NCBI GenBank assembly: GCA_963824195.1
Contig: CAWGOJ010000022.1
Span: forward strand, 1-64,000
Direction of reading: 5' to 3'
DNA: 64,000 bases
From: Bog-473 sp963824195
GTDB lineage: Bacteria; Actinomycetota; Acidimicrobiia; Acidimicrobiales; RAAP-2
In this document: positions 53,675 to 62,222 of the stretch, piece after piece
Numbering within the stretch: position 1 is the stretch's first letter
Layout: each line of letters opens with the position of its first letter
Position numbers and translations under genes: made by a program
Notes under the pieces: model-generated
What the model saw: only the letters and a program-made list of their open reading frames with translations
Databases searched by the model: none
What the model was told of the DNA's origin: nothing

Positions 53675-55266
53675 CGCCCGGTGACGACCGGGGCGCCCGC
53701 GACACCCTGCGGGCGGCGTGGCGGGCGGCCGGGGTGTACCCCGACCTCACCGTCGGGGAGGCGATCGCGGCCGGCTGCACGACCCACGCGGGTGACCGGA
53801 TCGTCTTCGCCCGGGTGGAGGGCGACACGACCGCGGTGACACTGGGCGACCTCCTCGAGCGGGCCGGCGCCTGCGCCGAGCGGCTGGCCGGCGCCGGCGT
53901 CGTGGCCGGCGACATGGTGGTCGTGCAGGCACCGGCCGACCTCCCGGGCACCGAGGTGATCGCCGCCCTCTGGTTGCTGGGCGCCGTTGCCGTCCCGATC
54001 GCCACGACCGCCACGGCAGGCGAGGTGGCCCACGCGGTGCGCCAGACAGGGGCGGCCTGCGCCGTGGTCGCCCCGGAATGGCGCGGGTACGACCTCGTCA
54101 CGCCACTGGTCACCGGAGCCGAGTCACTCGGGCTCCGGCAGGTGGTCGCCCTGGGCCACGCGGCGGCCGACGGGGCCCTGGCCCTCGAATCCATCAGTCC
54201 CGTTCCGGTGCCGTCCGGACGCCGTCCGCGGAGCCCGTCGTCCGTGGCCTGCGTCCTCTACACGTCGGGCTCCACAGCAGAGCCCAAGGGCGTGCGACAC
54301 AGCCACGAGACGTTGCTGTGCGGTCTCACCGTCGTGCCCGCCGACGCGACGAGCCGCATGCTCGGCACCTTTCCCGCCGGTCATGTGGCTTCGCTGCTCG
54401 GGCTGCTCCGCCCGCTCGCCGCCGGCGGGACCACGGTGGTGATGGACCGTTGGAGCGCGCGCGCCGCCGCCGAGCTCATCGAGGAGCACCGCATCACCAC
54501 CAGCGCCGGCACCCCCTTCTTCCTCGCGACCCTGCTCGACGAGGCGGAGCGCTCCGGGCGCGACATCTCGTCGCTCGACCGCTTCTTGTGCGGTGCGGCG
54601 GCCGTGCCGCCGGCACTCGTCGCGCGCAGCGAGGCCGCTGGCATCGTGACCTGGCGCACCTACGGATCGACCGAGCACCCGGCCATCAGCTCCGGCGGCC
54701 CGACCGACCCCCCCGACAAGCGGCGCCTGACCGACGGCCGAGTGACCCCGGGCAACCAGGTGCGCCTGCTCGACGAGAGCGGTGCCGACGTCGCGCCCGG
54801 CGAGGAGGGCGAGATCGTGGTCCGGGGCCCCAAGCAGTTCCTCGGCTACCAGGACCCGGCGGCCGGCGCTGACGCGTTCGTCGACAGCACCTGGTTCCGA
54901 ACCGGCGACCTGGCGCGTTTCGACGAGGAGGGCTACCTCGTCGTCACCGACCGGGTGAAGGACATCATCATCAGGGGCGGCGAGAACATCTCGGCCCGTG
55001 AGGTGGAGGAGGTGCTGGCCCGGCATCCTGCGGTGGCCGAGGTCGCAGTGTGCGCCGCGCCCGACGAGGTGTGGGGCGAGGCGGTCTGCGCCGTGCTGGT
55101 GCCCCGCGACGGCGCGACGGCGCCGACGGTCCGGGAGCTCGACCAGATGGCGGTTGCGGCGGGGCTGGCGACGCACAAGCGGCCGAGCAGGGTCGTCGTC
55201 ACCGAGGCACTCCCCCGCACGGCGGCCGGCAAGGTGCGCAAGCGCGACCTCCGGCCGCTGCTGTGA
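53671..55266 (+). CDS. AMP-forming CoA ligase
   Basis: 531 residues from GTG 53671. ANL superfamily: CVLYTSGSTAEPKGVRHSHE P-loop, TYGSTEHPAI (a cyclohexanecarboxylate/benzoate-like variant of YGxTE), the hinge TGDLARFDEEGYLVVTDR, GGENISAREVEEVLARHPAV and catalytic Lys in RTAAGKVRKRDL. Third gene of the thiolase operon; ends one base before the convergent crotonase-fold gene. Activates an unknown, possibly cyclic, carboxylic acid. Confidence 0.93.
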   Translation: MTPGDDRGARDTLRAAWRAAGVYPDLTVGEAIAAGCTTHAGDRIVFARVEGDTTAVTLGDLLERAGACAERLAGAGVVAGDMVVVQAPADLPGTEVIAALWLLGAVAVPIATTATAGEVAHAVRQTGAACAVVAPEWRGYDLVTPLVTGAESLGLRQVVALGHAAADGALALESISPVPVPSGRRPRSPSSVACVLYTSGSTAEPKGVRHSHETLLCGLTVVPADATSRMLGTFPAGHVASLLGLLRPLAAGGTTVVMDRWSARAAAELIEEHRITTSAGTPFFLATLLDEAERSGRDISSLDRFLCGAAAVPPALVARSEAAGIVTWRTYGSTEHPAISSGGPTDPPDKRRLTDGRVTPGNQVRLLDESGADVAPGEEGEIVVRGPKQFLGYQDPAAGADAFVDSTWFRTGDLARFDEEGYLVVTDRVKDIIIRGGENISAREVEEVLARHPAVAEVAVCAAPDEVWGEAVCAVLVPRDGATAPTVRELDQMAVAAGLATHKRPSRVVVTEALPRTAAGKVRKRDLRPLL

Positions 55267-55267
55267 C

Positions 55268-56044
55268 TCAGCGGTATTGCGTGTCCTTCTTGTCCCTCGG
55301 CTTCGGAGGCGCGGGCGGGAAGTTGCCGATCTGCGTGTAGGACAGGCCGTTGTGGAGCGCCGTCTGGCGCGGCATCTCCATCGACTCCCAGATGGCACGG
55401 ACCGTGCCCTGGATCGCCCTGGGGTTGCGATCCGCGATCGACACCGCGATCTCCCGTGCCCGGTCCCGCAGCCCGTCGCGGGGCACCACCTCGGTCACCA
55501 GGCCGATCCGCAGGGCCGTCTCGGCCGTGATCCGCTCTTCGTTTCCCATGAGGGCCCAGCGCAGCACGTCGCCCAGGGGCACGCCCCGCTGCAGCATCCC
55601 CATGGGCTCGAGCGCGGAGACGATCCCCACGTTGGCGTGCGGATCGAAGAACACCGCGTCGTCGGAGCAGATGATGATGTCGGACTCGTTGATGAAGTAC
55701 TGCCCCCCGCCGGCGCACATGCCGTGGACGGCGGCGACCACCGGCTTCCACACCCTGTGGTGGGTCTTGGGGGCGAGGGTGAGACCGGGGTCGAAACTGT
55801 TCCAGACGTTGTCCTTCTCGAACCAATGGCTCTCGCCCTTTATGTCCACACCCGTGCAGAAGGCACGCTCACCGTTGGCCTGCACGACCACGCAGTGGAT
55901 GTCGTCGGTGTCGCGGATCGTCTCCCAGGCCCACGTCATGTCGGCCGCCATGGCGTCGTTGAAGGAGTTCAACTGGTCGGGCCGGTTCAGCGTGATGGTG
56001 GCCACGTTGTCGGCCACGTCGAATAGGATCGCTTCGCGCTCCAC
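55268..56044 (-). CDS. enoyl-CoA hydratase/isomerase-fold protein
   Basis: 258 residues from GTG 56044, chosen for GGAGGAAGCC immediately upstream. Crotonase fold: ATITLNRPDQLNSFNDAM, RAFCTGVDIKG, and AAVHGMCAGGGQYFINESDI (oxyanion loop). The two Glu of classical hydratases are not at their positions (QPEI is DPHANVG; the second region is SALEPMGM), so it may be a different crotonase-superfamily enzyme. Divergent from the SDR gene at 56193 with a recurrent element between. Confidence 0.85.
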   Translation of the reverse strand: MEREAILFDVADNVATITLNRPDQLNSFNDAMAADMTWAWETIRDTDDIHCVVVQANGERAFCTGVDIKGESHWFEKDNVWNSFDPGLTLAPKTHHRVWKPVVAAVHGMCAGGGQYFINESDIIICSDDAVFFDPHANVGIVSALEPMGMLQRGVPLGDVLRWALMGNEERITAETALRIGLVTEVVPRDGLRDRAREIAVSIADRNPRAIQGTVRAIWESMEMPRQTALHNGLSYTQIGNFPPAPPKPRDKKDTQYR

Positions 56045-56080
56045 GGCTTCCTCCCCGCGGGCCACGGTGGCCCTCGGAGC

Positions 56081-56097
56081 AAAATGGTACACTCTTT
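56081..56097. promoter_or_regulatory. AAAATGGTACACTCTTT element between divergent crotonase and SDR
   Basis: GTAC-centred imperfect palindrome; AAAGAGTGTACCATTTT on the minus strand. Provides TACACT as a rightward -10 and TACCAT leftward. It lies 37 bases before the crotonase start and 96 before the SDR start. Confidence 0.45.
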
Positions 56098-56192
56098 CTC
56101 CCGCTTCCAGCCGTGGCGCGGGCACGCAGCCGAGACAGAACACACGACAAAATCAAAGAACTCAGAAGACGGAAGACAGAGAGGAACACGCC

Positions 56193-56951
56193 GTGGAGAT
56201 CCAGGGGAAGAAGGCCGTCATCGTCGGCGGAGCGTCCGGCATGGCCAAGGCATCGGCCCAGCTGCTGCGACAGAAGGGCGCCGACGTCGCCATCCTCGAC
56301 CTGCCCACCTCGGCCGGCGCGGAAGTGGCAAGGGAACTGGACGGGACCTTCCACGAGGTCGACATCCTCGACGAGATCCAGACCGAGTCCGCCCTGGCCG
56401 ACGCCGTGTCCGCTCTCGGCGGTCTGCACATCGCGGTCAACACCGCCGGCGGTGGCACCGCGAAGCGCACGCTGTCCAAAGACGGCCCCCACCCCCTTGA
56501 CGAGTTCCGCCGCACCATTGAGCTCAACCTCATCGGCACCTTCAACCTGAACCGGCTGCAGGCCTTCCACATGTCGACCAACGAGCCCGAGGACGGCGAG
56601 CGCGGCGTCATCATCGACACTGCGTCCATCGCCGCCTTCGAGGGCCAGATCGGCCAGGTGGCCTACACGGCGGCCAAGGCCGGGATCGCCGGCATGACCC
56701 TCACGATGGCCCGCGACCTCGGCAGCCTGGGCATCCGGGTCCTCGCCATCGCACCCAGCCTGTTCAGCACGGGCATCACCGAGGGAATCCCGGACGAGTT
56801 CGCGTCCGTGCTGACCAAGGACGCCGCCTTCCCCAAGCGGATGGGGCGACCCGAGGAGTACGCCAAGCTGGCCGTGGCCATCGTCGAGAACCCGATGCTG
56901 AACGGCTGCTGCATCCGCCTCGACGCCGGGCAACGCTTCGCCCCGAAGTAG
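56193..56951 (+). CDS. short-chain dehydrogenase, 3-hydroxyacyl-CoA dehydrogenase-like
   Basis: 252 residues from GTG 56193 (GAGGAA upstream). Rossmann motif VGGASGMAKA (11-20), NTAGGG, catalytic Ser145/Tyr158/Lys162 (YTAAK). The sequence QVAYTAAKAGIAGMTL and RDLGSLGIRVLAIAPSLF resemble type II (HSD17B10-like) 3-hydroxyacyl-CoA dehydrogenases, which also act on hydroxysteroids. It would supply the ketoacyl-CoA for the thiolase. Followed 16 bases on by a hydrolase gene. Confidence 0.9.
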   Translation: MEIQGKKAVIVGGASGMAKASAQLLRQKGADVAILDLPTSAGAEVARELDGTFHEVDILDEIQTESALADAVSALGGLHIAVNTAGGGTAKRTLSKDGPHPLDEFRRTIELNLIGTFNLNRLQAFHMSTNEPEDGERGVIIDTASIAAFEGQIGQVAYTAAKAGIAGMTLTMARDLGSLGIRVLAIAPSLFSTGITEGIPDEFASVLTKDAAFPKRMGRPEEYAKLAVAIVENPMLNGCCIRLDAGQRFAPK

Positions 56952-56967
56952 CCGGCGGCCGATCGCG

Positions 56968-58005
56968 GTGCGATCGATCGACCTCCACGTCGACGTGACC
57001 GACGCAGCCGGCCTGGGCGAGCCCGCCGACGTGTCCCTCACGGTCACCCTTCCCGACGAGGTCGGGACCGACCCCGTTGTGTGCTTCGCCAAGCCGGGCG
57101 GGGGGTACGCGCGTGGCTACTACACCGAGGACCTCCCGGGCCCGGCGAATGGGGCGCAGGCGGACTGGCACGCGGCGCGGGGGTGGATCTTCGTCTCGGT
57201 GGACCCTCTGGGTGTCGGCGACAGCTCCCAGCACGACTCCGAGCGGCTGTCGTACACGCCGGTCGTGGCGGCGAACCAGGCCGCTGAGTCCGAGGTGCTG
57301 CAGCGTCTGGCGGCGGGGACGCTGGTCGACGGCCTCGGCGCGATCGGGAGCCCGTTGAAGATCGGCATCGGGCAGTCGATGGGCGGATGCATGACGGTGC
57401 TGCAGCAGGGGCGCCACCACGGCTACGACGGCATCGGTGTCCTCGGCTACAGCGCGGTGCACACCCACCCCCCGACCGCGCCCGGCACACCCCCGATCGT
57501 CATGCCCTGGGTGCCCCGCGACACCATGCCCTCCGACGGCGTCTTCACCAACGGTCCGGCCCTGGCCGAGCTCGACACCGCCGCCACGGTGGACGCCGAT
57601 GTGGGTACCGGTGCGGGTGTGAGTCCGATGGCCTGGGGCTTCCACTACGACGACATCGACCCGGCCATCGTGCAGCGCGACCTCGGAGACTTCCCGGCCC
57701 GGGGGGGCGACCTGCCCCCGTGGGCATCGGCCACGGTCCCGATGACCTTCGCCATGTGGTGCCTGGCCCCGGGCGCGGTGGCGCCCGAGGCGGCGTCCAT
57801 CCGTTCCCCCGTGCTGGTGGCGCTCGGAGAGCGCGACGTGGTCGGGGATCCCCGGGGCGAGGCGAGGGCGTACGAGGCGGCGCGCAGCGTGGACCTCTTC
57901 ATCTGCCCGAGAATGGGACACATGCACAACTTCGCCGGCACACGCGAGTTGTTCTGGCGCCGCATCGAGACCTGGGCGGACTGGGTGCGGGCGGCGCGAG
58001 GCTGA
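56968..58005 (+). CDS. alpha/beta hydrolase
   Basis: 345 residues from GTG 56968. PVVCFAKPGGGYARGYY at the oxyanion strand, the elbow GIGQSMGGCMT with the Ser, SPVLVALGERDVVGDP with the acid and CPRMGHMHNFAG with the His. A long cap of Pro-rich sequence (about 165-235) lies between. No signal peptide. Shares one base (TGATG) with the thioesterase start, so expression is coupled. Substrate unknown. Confidence 0.85.
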   Translation: MRSIDLHVDVTDAAGLGEPADVSLTVTLPDEVGTDPVVCFAKPGGGYARGYYTEDLPGPANGAQADWHAARGWIFVSVDPLGVGDSSQHDSERLSYTPVVAANQAAESEVLQRLAAGTLVDGLGAIGSPLKIGIGQSMGGCMTVLQQGRHHGYDGIGVLGYSAVHTHPPTAPGTPPIVMPWVPRDTMPSDGVFTNGPALAELDTAATVDADVGTGAGVSPMAWGFHYDDIDPAIVQRDLGDFPARGGDLPPWASATVPMTFAMWCLAPGAVAPEAASIRSPVLVALGERDVVGDPRGEARAYEAARSVDLFICPRMGHMHNFAGTRELFWRRIETWADWVRAARG

Positions 58006-58916
58006 TGGGCCTCGACCTTGCCAAGGACCTCCCGTCGCTGCTCACCCTCGAGCGGGTCGACCGCGACCTCTTCCGCGGCCGCAACGCCAACTACGGGCCG
58101 CGCCAGACCCTCTACGGCGGGCAGGTGGCGGCGCAGTGCCTGCTGGCCGCGGCGGCCACCGTCGAGCCGGACCGCCTCCCGCACTCCCTGCACGGCTACT
58201 TCCTCCGGGCAGGGCACAGCGACCTGCCGGTCATCCTCGAGGTCGACCGCGATCGCGACGGGCGCTCCTTCTCGGCCCGCCACGTCGTCGCCGTGCAGGA
58301 GGGCGAAGTCATCTTCTCCATGATCACGTCGTTCCACGCCGAGGGCGAGGGCGGCGGCGTCTTCGACGACGCGCCCCGGCGTCACGCGCCCGAGCCCGAG
58401 GACACGGCCAGGGGCGGGTGGAACACCCTGCTCGAGGTGCGTGAAGTGACTCCCACCGACTTCCTCAAGGGCGTGTTCACCGACTGCGTCTGGGTGCGCT
58501 CGACGGCCTCGCTCGGCGACGACCCGCTGATGCAACGGGCGGGTCTGACCTACCTGTCCGACCTCGGCACGGGGTTCGGCCAGCAGGAATCGTCGCTCAT
58601 CGGCCGTGGCGGCCCGAGCATCGACCACTCCATGTGGTTCCACGAGAACATCCGGGCGGACGATTGGGTGCTGGTCGACCTCCGGCCGGTGAAGGCCCGC
58701 AGCGCCCGCGGGTCCTACCACGGCTCGCTGCGGAACCGCCACGGCGTCCTCGGGGCGACCATCTACCAGGAGCACCTCCTGCTGCCTGGGTCGACGACCG
58801 AGCTGGTGGAGGAGATCGTGCAGGCCGAGGCCGAGGCGGCGGCGCGGGAGGGACGTGAGCCACGCGACTTCAAGGCCCTCCGGGCCGCCCGCGGGCAGCA
58901 CCCGGCCGGCCACTGA
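58005..58916 (+). CDS. tesB: acyl-CoA thioesterase II
   Basis: 303 residues from ATG 58005. Double hotdog fold with TesB landmarks: TLYGGQVAAQCLLAA, PHSLHGYFLRAG, RSFSARHVVAVQEG, FSMITSFH in the first half, and SIDHSMWFHENIRADDWVL with GSLRNRHGVLGATIYQEHLL in the second, which hold the Asp/Thr/Gln network. Length matches E. coli TesB. Releases free acid from acyl-CoA. Last gene of the SDR-hydrolase-thioesterase unit. Confidence 0.93.
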   Translation: MGLDLAKDLPSLLTLERVDRDLFRGRNANYGPRQTLYGGQVAAQCLLAAAATVEPDRLPHSLHGYFLRAGHSDLPVILEVDRDRDGRSFSARHVVAVQEGEVIFSMITSFHAEGEGGGVFDDAPRRHAPEPEDTARGGWNTLLEVREVTPTDFLKGVFTDCVWVRSTASLGDDPLMQRAGLTYLSDLGTGFGQQESSLIGRGGPSIDHSMWFHENIRADDWVLVDLRPVKARSARGSYHGSLRNRHGVLGATIYQEHLLLPGSTTELVEEIVQAEAEAAAREGREPRDFKALRAARGQHPAGH

Positions 58917-58920
58917 GCGC

Positions 58921-59952
58921 TCAGGCCACCCAGCCGGCGATCGTCTCGACGTCCTGCAGCCCGTTGGGCCCGATCGGCTGCACGTTGAGGACGGTGACGC
59001 CCGAGTCCCGGTAGGCCTCGATGCGGTCCTTCACGTAGCCCGCATCCCCCACCAGCGACATGCCGGCCACCAGCTCAGCCGGCACCAGTGCCGCCGCCTG
59101 CTTGCGGTCGCCACCGAGGTAGGCCTCCTGGATCTGCCCGGCCTCCTTCTCGTACCCGTATCGCTTGAGGACGTCGTTGTAGAAGTTCTTACCCCGGGCG
59201 CCCATGCCCCCGTAGTAGAGGGCGAGCATCGGGCGGTCCCGGTCGCGCAGGTGCTCGACGTCGCTTCCGATGGCCAGCGACCCGCCGGCCACGATCTGGA
59301 GCGGGGGCAGGTCCGCCGCCCGCTTGGCCTTGCCGGCCTCGAGGGAGGAGCGCCACAGCTCGTGGGCCCGGTCGGGCCAGTAGTGCAGCGGGAGCCACCC
59401 CTCGGCCAGCTCCGCCGTCATCTCGACGTTCTTCGGGCCGAGCGAGGCGACATAAATGGGGATCCGCTCGCGGACGGGGTGGTCCATGATCTTGAGCGCC
59501 TTGCCGAGCCCGGTGCCCTTGCCCTCCGGTAGGGGCACCTGGTAGTTGGCGCCCTCGTGGACCAGGCGGTCCCGCCGCCACACCGAGCGGCAGATCTCGA
59601 TGATCTCGCGGGTGCGGGCGAGCGGCGCGTCATAGGGCACGCCGTGGAAGCCCTCGATCACCTGGGGCCCGGATGCGCCCAGGCCGAGGATGAAACGCCC
59701 CCTCGAGAGCTTGTCGATGCCGACCGCCGTCATGGCCAGGAGCGTCGGAGTGCGCGAGTAGAGGGGCAGGATGCTCGAGCCGATCTGTGCCTTCTTCGTG
59801 ACCGCGGCCAGGAACCCCATGGTGGAGACCGCATCGGCGCTGTAAGCCTCGCCCGTCCAGAGGTACTCGACCCCGACGTCCTCCAGCCGCTTGGCGTGGG
59901 CCGCGAACGCGTCGGGGTCGTCGCGCATCCCCACCATCGCGCCCAGCTTCAT
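58921..59952 (-). CDS. luciferase-like (LLM) F420-dependent oxidoreductase
   Basis: 343 residues from ATG 59952. LLM barrel: MKLGAMVGMRDDPDAFAAHA, VEYLWTGEAYSADA, TKKAQIGSSILPLYSRTPTL, GRFILGLGASGPQVIEGFHG, and PIYVASLGPKNVEMTAELA. These are the features of the mycobacterial F420-dependent LLM subgroup. Divergent from the fused acyl-CoA dehydrogenase at 60054; the 101-base gap contains a recurrent element. Convergent with tesB. Confidence 0.9.
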   Translation of the reverse strand: MKLGAMVGMRDDPDAFAAHAKRLEDVGVEYLWTGEAYSADAVSTMGFLAAVTKKAQIGSSILPLYSRTPTLLAMTAVGIDKLSRGRFILGLGASGPQVIEGFHGVPYDAPLARTREIIEICRSVWRRDRLVHEGANYQVPLPEGKGTGLGKALKIMDHPVRERIPIYVASLGPKNVEMTAELAEGWLPLHYWPDRAHELWRSSLEAGKAKRAADLPPLQIVAGGSLAIGSDVEHLRDRDRPMLALYYGGMGARGKNFYNDVLKRYGYEKEAGQIQEAYLGGDRKQAAALVPAELVAGMSLVGDAGYVKDRIEAYRDSGVTVLNVQPIGPNGLQDVETIAGWVA

Positions 59953-60032
59953 CGTCGGCTCCTCCGCGGCATGTGCGCCCGTCCGGTGCCCGCACGTACC
60001 CTGTCTGCCTTTGGGGCTCCCTGCCCCTCCAC

Positions 60033-60050
60033 AATAGAGGGTACTATTTA
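60033..60050 (+). promoter_or_regulatory. AATAGAGGGTACTATTTA element, leaderless promoter
   Basis: AATAG...CTATT arms. TACTAT (60042-60047) as a -10 puts the transcription start at the A of the ATG at 60054, and no ribosome-binding site is present, so the mRNA is probably leaderless. A -35 is not evident. Confidence 0.55.
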
Positions 60051-60053
60051 TCC

Positions 60054-62210
60054 ATGTCGATTGCGATCACCGAAGACCACCGCGCCCTGGGCCAGACCGC
60101 CTCGGACTTCCTCGCCAAGCACGATTCCCGAGGGGCGGCCCGGGCGCTGCTCGAGGCCGACACCGAATCGCTGCCTGCGTTCTGGGATGACATGGCCTCG
60201 CTCGGCTGGCTTGGCCTCCACCTCCCCGAGGACAAGGGCGGCTCCGGCTTCGGCCTGCCCGAGCTCGTCGTGGTCACAGAGGAGCTCGGCCGCGCCGTGG
60301 CACCGGGCCCCTTCGTGCCCACGGTGATCGCCAGCGCGGTCATCGAGGCGGCGGCGGCGGCCGCGCTCGCGGCGCGCCTCCTCCCGGGACTGGCCGACGG
60401 GTCCGTCCTCGGCGGCATCGCGCTCACGTCCGACATCACCGTGTCGGGTGGCAAGGCCGCCGGTACGGCTCCGGCGGTCCTGGGCGGTGGCCTCGCCCAT
60501 GTGCTCGTCCTCCCCGCCGGCGATGACGTCATCGTCGTCGACGTCGGTGCGGGCGGTGTCGCCGTCGAGGTCCCGGGCAACCTCGACCCGACGCGGCGCA
60601 GCGCACGCGTTGAGCTGTCGGGGGCGCCGGCCGAGATCATCCCCGGCGGGGGGCGGGTGCTCCTCGACCTGGCCCGCCTCGTCACCGCCGCCGAGGCCGT
60701 CGGCATCGCCACCGAGTGCACCGAGCAGGCCGCCGCCTACGCCAAGGTACGGGTGCAGTTTGGCCGGCCGATCGCCACCTTCCAGGCGGTCAAGCACCAC
60801 TGCGCCAACATGCTCGTCGCCGCCGAGCTCGCCACGGCGGTCGTGTGGGACGCCGCCCGGGCGGCCGAGGAGGGGGGCGACCAGCTCTCGCTGGCCGCCG
60901 CGATGGCATCGGCGCTCGCCCTGTCGGCGGCCGACGAGTGCGCGCAGCTCAACATCCAGGTGCACGGCGGCATCGGGTTCACGTGGGAGCACGACGCCCA
61001 TCTCTATCTGCGGCGGGCGACGGCGCTCGAGGCGCTGGTCGACGCGGAGGCGGCCGCACGGGACGCCACCGACCTGGTGCGGAGCGGGGCGAGGCGTGTG
61101 CGCACCATCGATCTGCCGCCCGAGGCCGAGCCGATGCGCGACGAAGTCCGGACGTTCGCGGAGCGGGTGAAGGGATCGGACGCGGCGGCGCAGCGCGACG
61201 CCATGATCGAGACCGGGTACGTCATGCCGCACTGGCCCAGGCCCTGGGGACGCGCGGCCGGTGCTGTGGAGCAGCTCGTGATTGAGCAGGAGTTCCGGGC
61301 CGCCGGGGTGTCGCGCCCCCAGTACGGCATCACCGGGTGGGTGATCCTCACACTCATTCAACACGCCACCGAGGACCAGGTGGCGCGCTGGGTGATGCCG
61401 GCACTGCGCCAGGACGTCATCTGGTGCCAGCTCTTCAGCGAGCCCGACGCCGGGAGCGACGCCGCCGGGGTCAAGACGAGGGGGACCCGGGTCGACGGCG
61501 GCTGGCTCGTCAACGGCCAGAAGGTGTGGACGAGCGGCGCGCATCTCGCCGGCTTCGGCCTGGCAACCATCCGCACCGACCCCGACGTGCCCAAGCACGA
61601 GGGCATCACCACCATGGTCATCGACATGCACGCCGAGGGCGTGGAGGTGCGCCCGCTCAGGATGGTCACCGGCCACTCGGAGTTCAACGAGGTCTTCTTC
61701 AACGACGTCTTCGTGCCCGACGACGACGTGGTCGGGCCGATCAACGGAGGCTGGACGGTGGCCCGGGCGACGCTGGGTAACGAGAGCGTGTCCATCGGCG
61801 GCGGCCAGGGCGGGGGTTCGGCGCCGGCGGACATGGTCATCACCCCGTTCGACGCCCACCCCGAGCGGCTGGCGGGCGGGGCCGGCCGGATCGGCCGCTA
61901 CATCGCGCAGACCGAGGCCATGGCGGTGCTCAACATGCGCAGCGCCCACCGGGCCGTGATCGGCGGCGGGCCGGGTCCGGAAGGCAACGTGACCAAGCTG
62001 GTGCTCTCCGAGATCGGCCATGAGGCGGCGGCCATCATGGCCGCGGTCGGCGGGCCCGACACCGCGTACTCGGACGGTGCCGGTGCGTTGACCTCGATGA
62101 TGGTGCTGATGCATCGAGGCATGTCGATCGCCGGGGGGACGTCGGAGATCAAGCGCAACCAGATCGGCGAGCGCATCCTCGGACTGCCCAGGGACCCCCT
62201 GATCAACTAG
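60054..62210 (+). CDS. fused double acyl-CoA dehydrogenase, FadE34/FadE6-like
   Basis: 718 residues containing two acyl-CoA dehydrogenase modules (about 1-370 and 375-718). Module 1 ends with VHGGIGFTWEHDAHLYLRRA. Module 2 has CQLFSEPDAGSDAAGV, NGQKVWTSGAHLAGF, VIDMHAEGVEVRPLRMVTG and GGTSEIKRNQIGERILGLP. Mycobacterial FadE34, FadE6 and FadE22 have this fused form of about 710-730 residues; FadE34 acts on sterol side-chain CoA esters. Module 1 lacks the SEPxAGSD loop, so one FAD site per chain is likely. Substrate here is inferred, not shown. Confidence 0.9.
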   Translation: MSIAITEDHRALGQTASDFLAKHDSRGAARALLEADTESLPAFWDDMASLGWLGLHLPEDKGGSGFGLPELVVVTEELGRAVAPGPFVPTVIASAVIEAAAAAALAARLLPGLADGSVLGGIALTSDITVSGGKAAGTAPAVLGGGLAHVLVLPAGDDVIVVDVGAGGVAVEVPGNLDPTRRSARVELSGAPAEIIPGGGRVLLDLARLVTAAEAVGIATECTEQAAAYAKVRVQFGRPIATFQAVKHHCANMLVAAELATAVVWDAARAAEEGGDQLSLAAAMASALALSAADECAQLNIQVHGGIGFTWEHDAHLYLRRATALEALVDAEAAARDATDLVRSGARRVRTIDLPPEAEPMRDEVRTFAERVKGSDAAAQRDAMIETGYVMPHWPRPWGRAAGAVEQLVIEQEFRAAGVSRPQYGITGWVILTLIQHATEDQVARWVMPALRQDVIWCQLFSEPDAGSDAAGVKTRGTRVDGGWLVNGQKVWTSGAHLAGFGLATIRTDPDVPKHEGITTMVIDMHAEGVEVRPLRMVTGHSEFNEVFFNDVFVPDDDVVGPINGGWTVARATLGNESVSIGGGQGGGSAPADMVITPFDAHPERLAGGAGRIGRYIAQTEAMAVLNMRSAHRAVIGGGPGPEGNVTKLVLSEIGHEAAAIMAAVGGPDTAYSDGAGALTSMMVLMHRGMSIAGGTSEIKRNQIGERILGLPRDPLIN

Positions 62211-62222
62211 ACCGGCGTGGCG

